The translations under genes and the position numbers were made by a program. From assembly GCF_001679785.1 (NCBI RefSeq), contig NZ_CP016286.1, forward strand, positions 1,426,001 to 1,490,000: a stretch of DNA of 64,000 nt, written 5' to 3'. Each line of letters begins with the position of its first letter. The first letter of the stretch is position 1. Positions 1 through 10,637 of the stretch are shown in pieces. Origin of the DNA: Rhizobium leguminosarum. Its GTDB lineage: Bacteria; Pseudomonadota; Alphaproteobacteria; Rhizobiales; Rhizobiaceae. Below the pieces are notes generated by a model that was given only the letters and a program-made list of their open reading frames with translations, did not search any database and was not told the DNA's origin.

Positions 1-1
1 G

Positions 2-2743
<2,742 letters not shown>

Positions 2744-2754
2744 TCAAATGAATG

Positions 2755-2778
2755 GGGCGGCTTCGAGCCGCCCTTTTC
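2755..2778 (+). terminator. Rho-independent terminator of gyrA
   Basis: A perfect 8-bp GC-rich stem (2755-2762 with 2766-2773, loop TCG) is followed by TTTTCTTTT. It begins about 12 bases after the gyrA stop codon, in the correct orientation. Confidence 0.9.
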
Positions 2779-2808
2779 TTTTCAAGCCGCCCTTCTTCTT
2801 TTCAAACC

Positions 2809-2845
2809 GAAAAGAAAAAGCCGGACGCTGGGTGCATCCGGCTTT
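2809..2845 (-). terminator. Terminator for the small-protein genes
   Basis: A 9-bp perfect stem AAAGCCGGA/TCCGGCTTT (2817-2825 and 2837-2845) with an 11-base loop. Read on the minus strand it runs into a T-rich tract (TTTTTCTTTTC), so it ends transcripts of the two small minus-strand genes that converge on gyrA. Confidence 0.8.
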
Positions 2846-2904
2846 GAATGGCCCTGGCGACGGAAGGGTGCCGCTCAAGGGTGGGAAGAGGAGAGAAAGG
2901 AACG

Positions 2905-3045
2905 TCAGAATGCTCTATGTTTTTCGTTCAGAGCCTTCACCTCTTCGCCTTCGCGCCGGAGCGCTGAAATCGTCGAGGCCACAGACACGATGAACATGAC
3001 GCTGATAAGGGCGGTGAGCACTGTCAAGATCGTGAACATAGGCAT
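2905..3045 (-). CDS. Small single-span membrane protein (46 aa)
   Basis: A short gene found by reading the minus strand. It encodes 46 residues starting MPMFTILTVLTALISVMF, with one hydrophobic segment (about residues 3-27) followed by a charged, Arg/Glu/Lys-rich tail that ends in AF. A purine-rich ribosome site (AGGAAAGG) lies just before the ATG. Its stop is about 60 bases from a minus-strand terminator, and a second small gene lies 30 bases upstream in the same direction, so the pair looks like a dicistron. The function is unknown. The topology suggests an inner-membrane small protein with a cytoplasmic tail. I infer reality from the SD, the terminator and the amphipathic layout, not from a family match. 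Confidence 0.65.
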   Translation of the reverse strand: MPMFTILTVLTALISVMFIVSVASTISALRREGEEVKALNEKHRAF

Positions 3046-3075
3046 TCCTTTCCTGGGGAGTTGCGTTCTCGCCCC

Positions 3076-3231
3076 TCAGTACTGGCCCAGCACGGCCGTG
3101 CGGGCCGAAGCATAGGGACCATAAACCTTGGACGTATCGACCTTCTGATCATAGAGAGCGACAGTTGCGGTCAGCATGCCCGTGACCATTACCATCCAGA
3201 GCACGTTAATCATCGTAATCTTGCCGGGCAT
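3076..3231 (-). CDS. Small exported or membrane protein (51 aa)
   Basis: Encodes 51 residues starting MPGKITMINVLWMVMVTG, with a hydrophobic stretch at about residues 7-27 and then a polar tail containing VYGPYASARTAVLGQY. The ATG is preceded by GAAGGAATAAAA, a good ribosome site. It lies 30 bases upstream of the 46-aa gene on the same strand and the two probably share a transcript. Both are below the usual gene-calling length. No function is recognised. It could be a signal-anchor protein or a small secreted peptide. Confidence 0.65.
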   Translation of the reverse strand: MPGKITMINVLWMVMVTGMLTATVALYDQKVDTSKVYGPYASARTAVLGQY

Positions 3232-3364
3232 TTTTATTCCTTCCGCGCCGCTCTATGTATCGGTTGAATGAACGCATCCGTCTGTAAATGGTTCCGCCGG
3301 ATGTTGATCGGGTGTTTACCAATGCCGATCTGAAGCGACCTTGAATGTCTCGTTCATCTGGCAT

Positions 3365-3538
3365 TCAGATTCGAAGCTCGTTTTTTTCGCGCAGCCGGCC
3401 CTGTGCGCGCACGATCGCCGCATGTTCGGCAAGCTCCGGCCGCACCCAGCTCATCTCGTATCGATCGGCGAAATAGCCATAGGCGATCTCGGCGGCGAGG
3501 GAGGAAAAGACGGCAAGTGCGACGAGCACGATCAGCAT
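3365..3538 (-). CDS. Small membrane protein, hypothetical (57 aa)
   Basis: From the ATG at 3538 the product starts MLIVLVALAVFSSLAAEIAYG: one clear transmembrane or signal segment, then a charged amphipathic tail (YEMSWVRPELAEHAAIVRAQ) ending in basic residues. The frame is open upstream to an ATG at 3643, which would add 35 polar residues with a basic stretch. The shorter form places the hydrophobic segment at the N-terminus and is preferred. It lies upstream of the two other small membrane genes on the same strand and may belong with them. The function is unknown. Confidence 0.5.
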   Translation of the reverse strand: MLIVLVALAVFSSLAAEIAYGYFADRYEMSWVRPELAEHAAIVRAQGRLREKNELRI

Positions 3539-3733
3539 GGACCTGGTCTTTCGGGGAGCGCCGGATGACGGAATGGCATCGGCTGCCTTGATGATCCGAG
3601 TTAAGCAGATCCTGTCTGAAACCGCCTTGAACGGCACATTCATCCGCCATTCAGCCGCCCGGAACGACTGGCCAAATCACTTGCGGGAAGGCGTCATCCG
3701 TGACAAAAGGCGTCAAACCAACGGTCGGGCCAC

Positions 3734-4228
3734 ATGACGACAGCTTTCTATCCGGGGTCCTTCGACCCGATCACCAATGGGCATGTGGATGTTCTGGTCC
3801 AGGCGCTCAACGTCGCCGAAAAGGTGATCGTCGCGATCGGCATCCATCCCGGCAAGGCGCCGCTCTTCTCCTTCGAAGAGAGGGCTGAGTTGATCCGCCG
3901 TTCGCTGGCTGAAGCGCTGCCTGGCAAGACCGGCGACATCGCCGTCGTCGCCTTCGACAATCTGGTCGTCGATGCCGCCCGCGCCCATGGCGCCACGCTG
4001 TTGATCCGCGGTCTTCGTGACGGCACCGACCTTGATTACGAAATGCAGATGGCCGGCATGAACCGGACGATGGCGCCCGATATTCAGACCATCTTTTTGC
4101 CAGCGGGTACGGCCTCGCGGCCCATTACCGCCACATTGGTCCGCCAGATCGCCGCCATGGGCGGCGATGTCAGCGCTTTCGTGCCGGCCGCCGTCTTGCA
4201 AGCCCTCACATCCAAGCGCCCAAACTAG
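3734..4228 (+). CDS. coaD: Phosphopantetheine adenylyltransferase
   Basis: Transfers AMP from ATP to 4'-phosphopantetheine to make dephospho-CoA, the penultimate step of CoA synthesis, in the cytoplasm. The 164-aa length is normal. The nucleotidyltransferase signature is present as [12 protein letters not shown] near the N-terminus, with GIHPGK and [15 protein letters not shown] in the middle, and the C-terminal substrate loop as [17 protein letters not shown]. The two cyclophilin genes follow at short spacing, the same neighbourhood seen in other rhizobia. Confidence 0.97.
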   Translation: MTTAFYPGSFDPITNGHVDVLVQALNVAEKVIVAIGIHPGKAPLFSFEERAELIRRSLAEALPGKTGDIAVVAFDNLVVDAARAHGATLLIRGLRDGTDLDYEMQMAGMNRTMAPDIQTIFLPAGTASRPITATLVRQIAAMGGDVSAFVPAAVLQALTSKRPN

Positions 4229-4279
4229 CAAGACTAGCAAGCGCAAAGACTAGGCGGAACCCGCCGCAATGGAGCTCAT

Positions 4280-4852
4280 ATGAAACTCTTTTATCTCGCA
4301 TTTGCCGGCGTGTTGTATCTCGCCTCCTTCGCGGGGGATGCCTTCGCCCAGTCGGCCGATCATTATCTTACCATCCAGCTGAAGGATGGCCCCGTCGTCA
4401 TCCAGCTCATGCCTGAGGTGGCGCCGAAGCATGTCGCCCAGATCGAGGCGCTGGCCAAGAAGGGCGAGTATGACAACGTCGCCTTCCACCGCGTCATCGA
4501 CGGCTTCATGGCTCAGACCGGCGACGTCAAATACGGCAACATGGAAAAGGGCTTCGATGCGAGCCTCGCCGGCACCGGCTCCTCGGACATGGCTGACATC
4601 CCGGCTGAATTCTCCAAGACCCCGTTCGTGCGCGGCACGGTCGGCATGGCCCGCTCGCAGGATCCGAATTCCGCCAACTCGCAGTTCTTCATCATGTTCG
4701 CCGACGGTTCCTTCCTGAACGGCCAGTACACCGTCGTCGGCAAGGTCGTCTCCGGCATGGAGAACGTCGACAAGATCAAGAAGGGCGAAGGCCAGAACGG
4801 CGAAGTCAAAAGTCCCGACCGGATGATCAAGGTCACCCTGGGCAAGAAGTAA
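4280..4852 (+). CDS. ppiA: Periplasmic peptidyl-prolyl cis-trans isomerase (cyclophilin)
   Basis: Cyclophilin-type prolyl isomerase that assists folding of exported proteins. It starts with a signal peptide, MKLFYLAFAGVLYLASFAGD, with likely cleavage after AFA, followed by a complete cyclophilin fold: VAFHRVIDGFMAQTGD carries the catalytic Arg, then SQFFIMF. The start has GGAG about 7 bases upstream. It lies 51 bases after coaD and 29 bases before a second cyclophilin gene without a signal peptide, so the pair supplies periplasmic and cytoplasmic isomerases from what looks like one transcript. Confidence 0.93.
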   Translation: MKLFYLAFAGVLYLASFAGDAFAQSADHYLTIQLKDGPVVIQLMPEVAPKHVAQIEALAKKGEYDNVAFHRVIDGFMAQTGDVKYGNMEKGFDASLAGTGSSDMADIPAEFSKTPFVRGTVGMARSQDPNSANSQFFIMFADGSFLNGQYTVVGKVVSGMENVDKIKKGEGQNGEVKSPDRMIKVTLGKK

Positions 4853-4881
4853 GTTACGAGAGAAAACTAGAGGAGAAGACA

Positions 4882-5391
4882 ATGGCCGAGATCAAGGATC
4901 CCGAAAACACCGTCATTCTGGAAACCACCAAGGGCAAGGTTGTCATTCAGCTTTTGCCGCAGGTCGCCCCGGAGCATGTCGCCCGCATCAAGGAACTCGC
5001 CCGCGAGAAGGCCTATGACGGCGTCGTTTTTCACCGCGTCATCCAGGATTTCATGGCCCAGACGGGCGATGTCGAATTCGGCAAGAAGGGCTCGGAAACC
5101 TTCAATCCCAGCCGCGCCGGCATGGGCGGCTCCTCGAAGCCAGATCTGAAGGCCGAATTCTCTGCGACCACGCATACGCGCGGCACCTGCTCGATGGCCC
5201 GTTCGCAGAACCCGAACTCGGCCAATTCGCAGTTCTTCATCTGCTTCACCGACGCGCCCTGGCTGAACAAGCAGTATTCCGTCTGGGGCCAGGTCATCGA
5301 AGGCATGGATAACGTCGATAAGATCAAGCGCGGCGAGCCGGTTTCCGATCCGGACTCGATCGTCTCCATGCGGGTTGCCGCCGACGTCTGA
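4882..5391 (+). CDS. ppiB: Cytoplasmic peptidyl-prolyl cis-trans isomerase (cyclophilin)
   Basis: A 169-aa cyclophilin without a signal peptide, so cytoplasmic. It contains the catalytic region VVFHRVIQDFMAQTGD, the MARSQNPNSANSQFFICF core and a conserved WGQVIEGMDNVDKI near the end. It is closely related to the upstream exported paralogue and probably arose by duplication. The ribosome site AGAGGAGAAGACA precedes the ATG. A hairpin terminator follows 14 bases after the stop. Confidence 0.95.
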   Translation: MAEIKDPENTVILETTKGKVVIQLLPQVAPEHVARIKELAREKAYDGVVFHRVIQDFMAQTGDVEFGKKGSETFNPSRAGMGGSSKPDLKAEFSATTHTRGTCSMARSQNPNSANSQFFICFTDAPWLNKQYSVWGQVIEGMDNVDKIKRGEPVSDPDSIVSMRVAADV

Positions 5392-5405
5392 TTGTGATTT
5401 CTGCT

Positions 5406-5448
5406 GAAACCCGCCCTTGCGCATAGCTGCGCGGGGCGGGTTTCGCTT
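5406..5448 (+). terminator. Terminator after ppiB
   Basis: Long GC-rich hairpin: GAAACCCGCCC (5406-5416) pairs with GGGCGGGTTTC (5434-5444), with extra pairing in the loop (TGCGCA..TGCGCG), followed by a short T-rich run. It ends the coaD-ppiA-ppiB transcript just before queA. Confidence 0.8.
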
Positions 5449-5465
5449 TGCCTGAAAGTGCCCTG

Positions 5466-6551
5466 ATGCGCGTAGACCTTTTCGATTTCGATCTGCCCGA
5501 TGAACGCATAGCGTTGAGGCCGGCTGAGCCGCGCGACAGCGCGCGCCTGCTCGTCGTCGATCCGAATGCGGAAAGCCACCTGTCGGACCATCGCGTCGGC
5601 GATCTCACCTCCTTCCTGCGGGCTGGCGACGCGCTGGTCTTCAACGATACCAAGGTCATTCCGGCTCAGCTCGAGGGGATACGCCATCGCGACGGCGCCG
5701 GCGGCCAGCAGGTGTCGGCAACGCTGCATATGCGTACCGGCCCCAGCCGCTGGAAGGCCTTCGCCAAGCCGGGCAAGCGCATCAAGGAGGGCGACCGCAT
5801 CTCCTTCGGCCATTCAGGTGAAAGCTGCTTCCTCGGTTCGCTCGATGCCACCGTCGAGGAAAAGGGCGAGGCCGGCGAGGTGACGCTGCTGTTTGATCTC
5901 TCAGGCCCTGCGCTCGACGAGGCGATCGCCGCCGTCGGCCATATCCCGCTGCCGCCCTATATCGCCGCAAAGCGCCCCGAGGACGAGCGCGACCGCGCCG
6001 ATTACCAAACGATCTATGCGCGCGAGGAGGGCGCCGTTGCCGCGCCGACAGCCGGCCTGCACTTCACGCCCGCGCTGTTCGAAGCGCTCGATAGGGCCGG
6101 CATCGAACGCCATTTCGTCACCCTGCATGTCGGTGCCGGCACCTTCCTGCCGGTCAAGGCCGACGATACCGCCGATCACAAGATGCATCTCGAAAGCGGC
6201 TATGTCAGCGCCGAGATCGCCGCCCGGCTGAATGCCGTGCGGGAAAGAGGCGGGCGCATCGTCTGTGTCGGCACGACCTCGTTGCGGCTCATCGAGAGTG
6301 CCGCCGAGGAAAGCGGAGAGATCATGCCCTGGGCCGGCGCTACCGGCATCTTCATCACACCTGGTTACCGCTTCAAGGCGGTCGACATGCTGATGACCAA
6401 TTTCCACCTGCCGCGCTCGACGCTGTTCATGCTGGTCTCGGCCTTTGCCGGCTTCGAGACCATGCACGCGGCTTATCAACACGCCATTTCGACGGGCTAC
6501 CGCTTCTACTCTTACGGCGACGCGAGCCTTCTTTTCCGGAAAGACAAATGA
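5466..6551 (+). CDS. queA: S-adenosylmethionine:tRNA ribosyltransferase-isomerase
   Basis: Transfers and isomerises the ribose of SAM onto 7-aminomethyl-deazaguanine in tRNA to form epoxyqueuosine, a step in queuosine synthesis. The 361-aa product from the ATG at 5466 starts [19 protein letters not shown], the usual QueA N-terminus; an upstream TTG at 5448 would add six residues and is not needed. Family motifs include [36 protein letters not shown] and [11 protein letters not shown]. Its stop overlaps the tgt start by four bases (ATGA), so both queuosine enzymes are translationally coupled. Confidence 0.97.
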   Translation: MRVDLFDFDLPDERIALRPAEPRDSARLLVVDPNAESHLSDHRVGDLTSFLRAGDALVFNDTKVIPAQLEGIRHRDGAGGQQVSATLHMRTGPSRWKAFAKPGKRIKEGDRISFGHSGESCFLGSLDATVEEKGEAGEVTLLFDLSGPALDEAIAAVGHIPLPPYIAAKRPEDERDRADYQTIYAREEGAVAAPTAGLHFTPALFEALDRAGIERHFVTLHVGAGTFLPVKADDTADHKMHLESGYVSAEIAARLNAVRERGGRIVCVGTTSLRLIESAAEESGEIMPWAGATGIFITPGYRFKAVDMLMTNFHLPRSTLFMLVSAFAGFETMHAAYQHAISTGYRFYSYGDASLLFRKDK

Positions 6552-7678
6552 CAGACAATTTCCAATTCACGCTCGACAAGACCGATTCCGGCGCCCGCCT
6601 CGGCCAGATTTCCATGCCGCGCGGCGAGATCCGCACGCCGGCCTTCATGCCGGTCGGCACCGTCGGCACGGTCAAGGCGATGTATCTCGACCAGGTGCGC
6701 GAGACCGGCGCCGACATCATCCTCGGCAATACCTACCACCTGATGCTGCGCCCGACCGCCGAACGTGTCGCCCGCCTCGGCGGCCTGCATAAGCTCATTC
6801 GCTGGGAGCATCCGATCCTGACCGATTCCGGCGGCTTCCAGGTGATGTCGCTGTCCGGCCTGCGCAAGCTCGACGAGCAGGGCGTCACCTTCAAGTCGCA
6901 TGTCGACGGCAGCCTGCACCATATGTCGCCGGAGCGCTCCATCGAAATCCAGGGGTTGCTCGGCTCCGACATCCAGATGCAGCTCGACGAATGCGTGGCG
7001 CTGCCGGCCGAGCCGAAGGAGATCGAGCGCGCCATGGAAATGTCGCTGCGCTGGGCCGAGCGCTGCCGGGTCGCCTTCGGCGAGCAACCCGGCAAGGCGA
7101 TGTTCGGAATCGTCCAGGGCGGCGATATCCCGGCGCTGCGCATCCGTTCGGCCGAGGCGCTGAGCCAGCTCGACCTCAAGGGATATGCGATCGGCGGCCT
7201 TGCCGTCGGCGAGCCCCAGGACGTCATGCTGCAGATGCTGGAAACGACACTGCCGGTGCTTTCTCTGGAAAAGCCGCGTTATCTCATGGGCGTCGGCACG
7301 CCTGATGATATCCTGAAATCGGTCGCCCGCGGCATCGACATGTTCGACTGTGTCATGCCGACCCGTTCCGGCCGCCATGGCCTGGCTTTTACCCGCCGCG
7401 GCAAGGTCAATATCCGCAATGCCCGCCATGCCGAGGATATGCGCCCGCTCGACGAACAGTCGAACTGCCCGGCCTCGCGCGACTATTCGCGTGCCTATCT
7501 CCACCACCTCGTCCGTTCCAACGAGGCGCTCGGCGGCATGCTGCTCTCCTGGCACAATCTCGCCTATTACCAGGAACTGATGCAGGGCATCCGCAAGGCG
7601 ATCGCCGAAGGCCGCTTCGCCGATTTCATGGCGGAAACGCAGGAGGAATGGGCGAGGGGCGATCTCGAACCCGTTTGA
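6548..7678 (+). CDS. tgt: Queuine (preQ1) tRNA-ribosyltransferase
   Basis: Exchanges guanine-34 of Asp/Asn/His/Tyr tRNAs for preQ1, the reaction before QueA. The 376-aa length is standard. The general acid Asp is in [11 protein letters not shown], substrate recognition residues in FGIVQGG and [11 protein letters not shown], and the nucleophilic Asp in [15 protein letters not shown]. The zinc-site Cys residues and His of bacterial Tgt follow in the C-terminal region. It overlaps the queA stop. Confidence 0.97.
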   Translation: MTDNFQFTLDKTDSGARLGQISMPRGEIRTPAFMPVGTVGTVKAMYLDQVRETGADIILGNTYHLMLRPTAERVARLGGLHKLIRWEHPILTDSGGFQVMSLSGLRKLDEQGVTFKSHVDGSLHHMSPERSIEIQGLLGSDIQMQLDECVALPAEPKEIERAMEMSLRWAERCRVAFGEQPGKAMFGIVQGGDIPALRIRSAEALSQLDLKGYAIGGLAVGEPQDVMLQMLETTLPVLSLEKPRYLMGVGTPDDILKSVARGIDMFDCVMPTRSGRHGLAFTRRGKVNIRNARHAEDMRPLDEQSNCPASRDYSRAYLHHLVRSNEALGGMLLSWHNLAYYQELMQGIRKAIAEGRFADFMAETQEEWARGDLEPV

Positions 7679-7709
7679 TCCAATCAGACGAAGTTTGATC
7701 AGATCGGGA

Positions 7710-8138
7710 TCAAATGCCCTTGCTGTCCGCGTCCGGCATGATCTGCACGCCGTTGATCCTGTAGCTGCCGTCCGGCTGGCGCATGATCTGGTAGATCGCT
7801 GTCCAGTCCTTGCCGTCGCGGCCTGAAATCAGCACCTCGTGATAGATCAGCGCGCCGTTGTCGATCGAGCGGCTGCGCCCGAAGGCGTAATTGCCGGGGT
7901 GATAGACCGGCTCGTAGCTCTTCTTCACCATGGCGAAGAACAGGTTCTTGTCGGGATACAGCGCCCGGATGCCAGGCGCGGCGAAGGAATAGGCGGTCTC
8001 GGCATCGTCCTTGAGGAAGGCCTTGATCTGTTGCTCGATCATCGTCCGCGTCGTGTCGATCGGATCTTCGGCGCGGGCCGAGACAGGGGAGAGGGCGGAC
8101 GCGGCACACAGGATGAGAACTGCGAAGAAGGCGCGCAT
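7710..8138 (-). CDS. Exported DUF4864-family protein
   Basis: A 142-aa protein with a signal peptide (MRAFFAVLILCAASALSPVS, cleavage near ARA-E). The mature part matches the layout of the DUF4864 group as I remember it: IDTTRTMIEQQIKAFLKDD, then AYSFAAPGIRALYPD and VLISGRDGKDWTAIYQ, resembling an NTF2-like fold. It is convergent with tgt, 31 bases away. The function is unknown and the location is probably periplasmic. The assignment rests on pattern recognition. Confidence 0.75.
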   Translation of the reverse strand: MRAFFAVLILCAASALSPVSARAEDPIDTTRTMIEQQIKAFLKDDAETAYSFAAPGIRALYPDKNLFFAMVKKSYEPVYHPGNYAFGRSRSIDNGALIYHEVLISGRDGKDWTAIYQIMRQPDGSYRINGVQIMPDADSKGI

Positions 8139-8219
8139 GGGGTATCTCCGGCTCTATCGGGGAAAGGATCGCCGATAGAGCAGAAGTGTAGGCGATTTTC
8201 AGCACAAGGAAAGTGGACT

Positions 8220-9485
8220 TTACGACCAGCGGCGGAACAGGGCGCTGGCATTCACCCCGCCGAAGCCGAAACCGTTGGTAATCGCATAGTCCATCGCCAG
8301 CGGCCGCGCCGTCTTGCCGACGATATCGATGCCGTCGGCGGCCGGATCCGCATGCTCCAGGTTGCGGGTCGGTGGCGCGATCTGGTCGCGTAGCGCAAGG
8401 ATAGTGAAGATCGCCTCGAGCCCGCCGGCGGCGCCGAGCAGGTGGCCGGTCGCCGATTTCGTCGCGCTGACGGCAATACCGCCATTGCGGCCGAAGACCG
8501 TGCCGATCGCCGCGATCTCGCCCCTGTCACCGACCGGTGTCGAGGTCGCATGGGCGTTGAGGTGCCTGACCTCGGAGGCGGGGATCTTTGCCTGCCGGAG
8601 TGCCGCCTCCATTGCCCGGCGCGCGCCGTCGCCGTCTTCGGGGCCCGAGGTCATGTGGTAGGCGTCCGCGGCTGTGCCGTAGCCGACGAGTTCGGCGAGC
8701 GGCGTGGCGCCACGGGCAAGCGCGTGCTCCAGCGTCTCGATGACCAGGATGCCGGCGCCTTCGCCCATGACGAAACCGTCGCGCGCCGTGTCGAAAGGCC
8801 GTGAAGCCAGCTCCGGCGTCTCGTTGAAACCGATGGAAAGGGCACGCGCAGCGGCAAAGCCGCCGAGGCTCACCTTGTCGATGCAGGCCTCGGCGCCGCC
8901 GCAAATCGCCACATCCGCTTCACCGGAGCGGACCAGCCGCGCCGCATCGCCGATTGCCTGGACGCTGGCCGCACACGCCGTCACCGGAGCCCCGAGCGGC
9001 CCCTTGAAGCCATAACGGATGCTGACCTGGCCGGCGGCGAGGTTGACGAGGAAGGAGGGCACGGTGAAAGGCGACAGCCGCCGAACGCCGCGCGTTTCGC
9101 CGATCCGCACCGCTTCAGCGATCGCCGGGAAGCCGCCGACGCCCGACGCGATGATCGTTGCCGTGCGCTCGCGCTCGCCTTCGTCAGTGGGCATCCAGCC
9201 GGCCTGCCTCACCGCTTCCTCCGTCGCCGCCATGGCGAAGTGGATGAAGCGGTCCATCTTCTTCTGGTCCTTCGGCGGGATATAACGGTCGGGATCGAAA
9301 CCAGCCTCAGCATCTTCCGCGATGCCGGGAACGATCCCGCCGACCTTGGCCGAGAGTTCGCCGACGATATCCTCCGCCAACACCCGCAGCCCAGAACCGC
9401 CGTCGAGAAGGCGCTTCCAGGCGGGCTCGACACCGGTGCCGAGTGGCGAGACAAGTCCCATGCCGGTGACAACAATGCGATCCAT
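8220..9485 (-). CDS. Beta-ketoacyl-ACP synthase II (FabF-type paralogue)
   Basis: Condensing enzyme that joins malonyl-ACP to an acyl-ACP. It has 421 aa and starts MDRIVVTGMGLVSPLGTG. The thiolase-fold triad is complete: Cys in VTACAASVQAIGD, His in LNAHATSTPVGD and His in KSATGHLLGAAGG. No ACP or other fatty-acid gene is adjacent, so this is likely a second, specialised KAS II rather than the housekeeping fabF of the acpP-fabF cluster. A palindromic repeat sits directly upstream, between this gene and the HxlR gene on the same strand. Confidence 0.92.
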   Translation of the reverse strand: MDRIVVTGMGLVSPLGTGVEPAWKRLLDGGSGLRVLAEDIVGELSAKVGGIVPGIAEDAEAGFDPDRYIPPKDQKKMDRFIHFAMAATEEAVRQAGWMPTDEGERERTATIIASGVGGFPAIAEAVRIGETRGVRRLSPFTVPSFLVNLAAGQVSIRYGFKGPLGAPVTACAASVQAIGDAARLVRSGEADVAICGGAEACIDKVSLGGFAAARALSIGFNETPELASRPFDTARDGFVMGEGAGILVIETLEHALARGATPLAELVGYGTAADAYHMTSGPEDGDGARRAMEAALRQAKIPASEVRHLNAHATSTPVGDRGEIAAIGTVFGRNGGIAVSATKSATGHLLGAAGGLEAIFTILALRDQIAPPTRNLEHADPAADGIDIVGKTARPLAMDYAITNGFGFGGVNASALFRRWS

Positions 9486-9500
9486 TCTATTTTCCTCTCC

Positions 9501-9539
9501 ACAGCGCCACGCGTATTTCAGACGCGCAAAGGACGCTGT
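9501..9539. repeat. Palindromic intergenic repeat, copy 1
   Basis: A 39-bp element bounded by ACAGCG (9501-9506) and CGCTGT (9534-9539), with an inner hairpin around CAGACGCGC. It matches 10213-10252 with a few differences, mostly in the left inner arm. It lies between two minus-strand genes (HxlR regulator and KAS II). It resembles the short palindromic intergenic elements common in rhizobial genomes; a function as attenuator or mRNA stabiliser is only a guess. Confidence 0.75.
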
Positions 9540-9550
9540 AACTTTTTGCT

Positions 9551-10057
9551 TTATGCGTCGATGCCGAGGTACCAGGCGCGCATGCGGGCGATCCGCTCGT
9601 GCACCTCGTCATCGGCGGCGGGACCTGCAAGCAGGCTGGTGTTTTCAGGTGTCACTTCTTCGCCGGTCCGCGCATCGACCAGCATCGTCTGGCGCTCTCT
9701 GCCGGAAGCGGAATCGCCCAAGAGAAAGGCGAGGTCCTCTTCCGGGATGTGCCGGCTTCCCCATGAAAACAGCGTCATCAGAACAGGAAAGAAATCACGG
9801 CCCTTTTCCGTCAGCAGATATTCGTAGCGGGCAGGGCGCTGATGGTAGAGCCGCCGTTCGAACAGCCCCTTTTCCGTCAGATGTTTGAGCCGTCGCGTCA
9901 GGATGTTCGGCGCCACGCCGAGGCTTTTCTGAAATTCGTCGAAGCGCGAAAGCCCCTGAAAGGCATCGCGCAGGATCAGCATGCTCCACCAGTCGCCGAC
10001 GCTGTCGAGCGCGCGCGCCACCGGGCATTTGAAGTCGCTGAAACTCGTCCGCTGCAT
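9551..10057 (-). CDS. HxlR-family transcriptional regulator
   Basis: A winged-helix repressor or activator of the HxlR type. From the ATG at 10057 it starts MQRTSFSDFKCPVARALD; CPVARALDSVGDWWSMLILR is the typical HxlR opening with its redox-type Cys. Then FDEFQKSLGVAPNILTRRL is the recognition region and LYHQRPARYEYLLTEKGRD the wing. An upstream ATG at 10090 would add MMIVTAVMTII, which is encoded by a perfect inverted repeat that looks like an operator; hence the later start. The C-terminal third is an extension beyond the minimal HxlR domain. It is probably autoregulated. The target may be the small membrane gene or KAS II nearby. Confidence 0.85.
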   Translation of the reverse strand: MQRTSFSDFKCPVARALDSVGDWWSMLILRDAFQGLSRFDEFQKSLGVAPNILTRRLKHLTEKGLFERRLYHQRPARYEYLLTEKGRDFFPVLMTLFSWGSRHIPEEDLAFLLGDSASGRERQTMLVDARTGEEVTPENTSLLAGPAADDEVHERIARMRAWYLGIDA

Positions 10058-10090
10058 GATGATAGTCATTACAGCAGTGACTATCATCAT
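10056..10090. promoter_or_regulatory. Inverted-repeat operator at the HxlR gene start
   Basis: A perfect 13-bp inverted repeat (ATGATGATAGTCA at 10056-10068, TGACTATCATCAT at 10078-10090, 9-base spacer) immediately upstream of and touching the chosen start codon of the HxlR gene. The symmetry and position suggest autoregulation by a dimeric winged-helix protein. Confidence 0.65.
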
Positions 10091-10104
10091 GCAAGTTAGT
10101 TATA

Positions 10105-10507
10105 TCAAACGCCGCCCTTGAAAATCCGGGCAAGCAGGATGCCGATGACGAGCATGCCGGCCGCGACGAAGATCGTGTCGCCCAGCGTGCCGATATAGAG
10201 CGGCCCGATATTACAGCGCCGCGCGTCTTTTCAGACGCGCAAAGGACGCTGTAACACTTTGAATTGCTGCATAATTTTATCCTTAAATCGATTCCGATTT
10301 AAGGAATTATGCAGTGGCAAAGAGCAGGAAGGCGATGAGGAAATTCGCCCAGCCCCATACGACATTCGCTGTCGGTGAGCCGAGCTTTGCCCCTTGCGCG
10401 AATGGAATGCGGAACGGTCTGCCGCTGACGCCGTTGACGAAATGCGGAATTCCGTTGGTCAGAAATGCTGCGGCGATGAAATGGACGATATTGGCGATCC
10501 AGGGCAA
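10105..10507 (-). pseudogene. Small membrane-protein gene split by a repeat element
   Basis: The minus strand first encodes 66 residues (10507-10307, starting MPWIANIVHFIAAAFLTNG, with PHFVNGVSG and NVVWGWANFLIAFLLFA) and stops inside a palindrome. About 100 bases further, the same strand is open from 10209 to a stop at 10105 and reads IGPLYIGTLGDTIFVAAGML then VIGILLARIFKGGV with no start codon. Joined, the two halves give a roughly 100-aa multi-span membrane protein with a plausible two-part layout. The intervening 10210-10306 is entirely repeat sequence. I infer insertion of the repeat into the gene. The 66-aa N-terminal part could still be translated. Confidence 0.55.
10213..10314. repeat. 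Composite palindromic repeat element, copy 2
   Basis: Two joined palindromes. The first (10213-10252) is the ACAGCG...CGCTGT module, shared with 9501-9539. The second (10267-10314) has nested arms CTGCATAATT/AATTATGCAG and CCTTAAATCG/CGATTTAAGG around ATTC, with an asymmetrical TTAT. The structure resembles rhizobial mosaic intergenic elements. It separates two open reading segments that look like one gene. Confidence 0.75.
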
Positions 10508-10637
10508 AGGCTTCTCCTGACCTGCACGGGTGGCGTCAACGGAGAATGTGGCCGGGATTTAGGCTCCGGCAAGAGGAGGAGACGCGACTGCCCTGTGATC
10601 TGCAGGCCCGCGCCCGGAAGGGAACGGGCCGAGCGGG

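Noticed and set aside
3354..3650. 98-aa minus frame overlapping the 57-aa membrane gene
   Set aside because: Its product is Arg-rich and lacks the hydrophobic segment; the other frame fits a membrane protein better.
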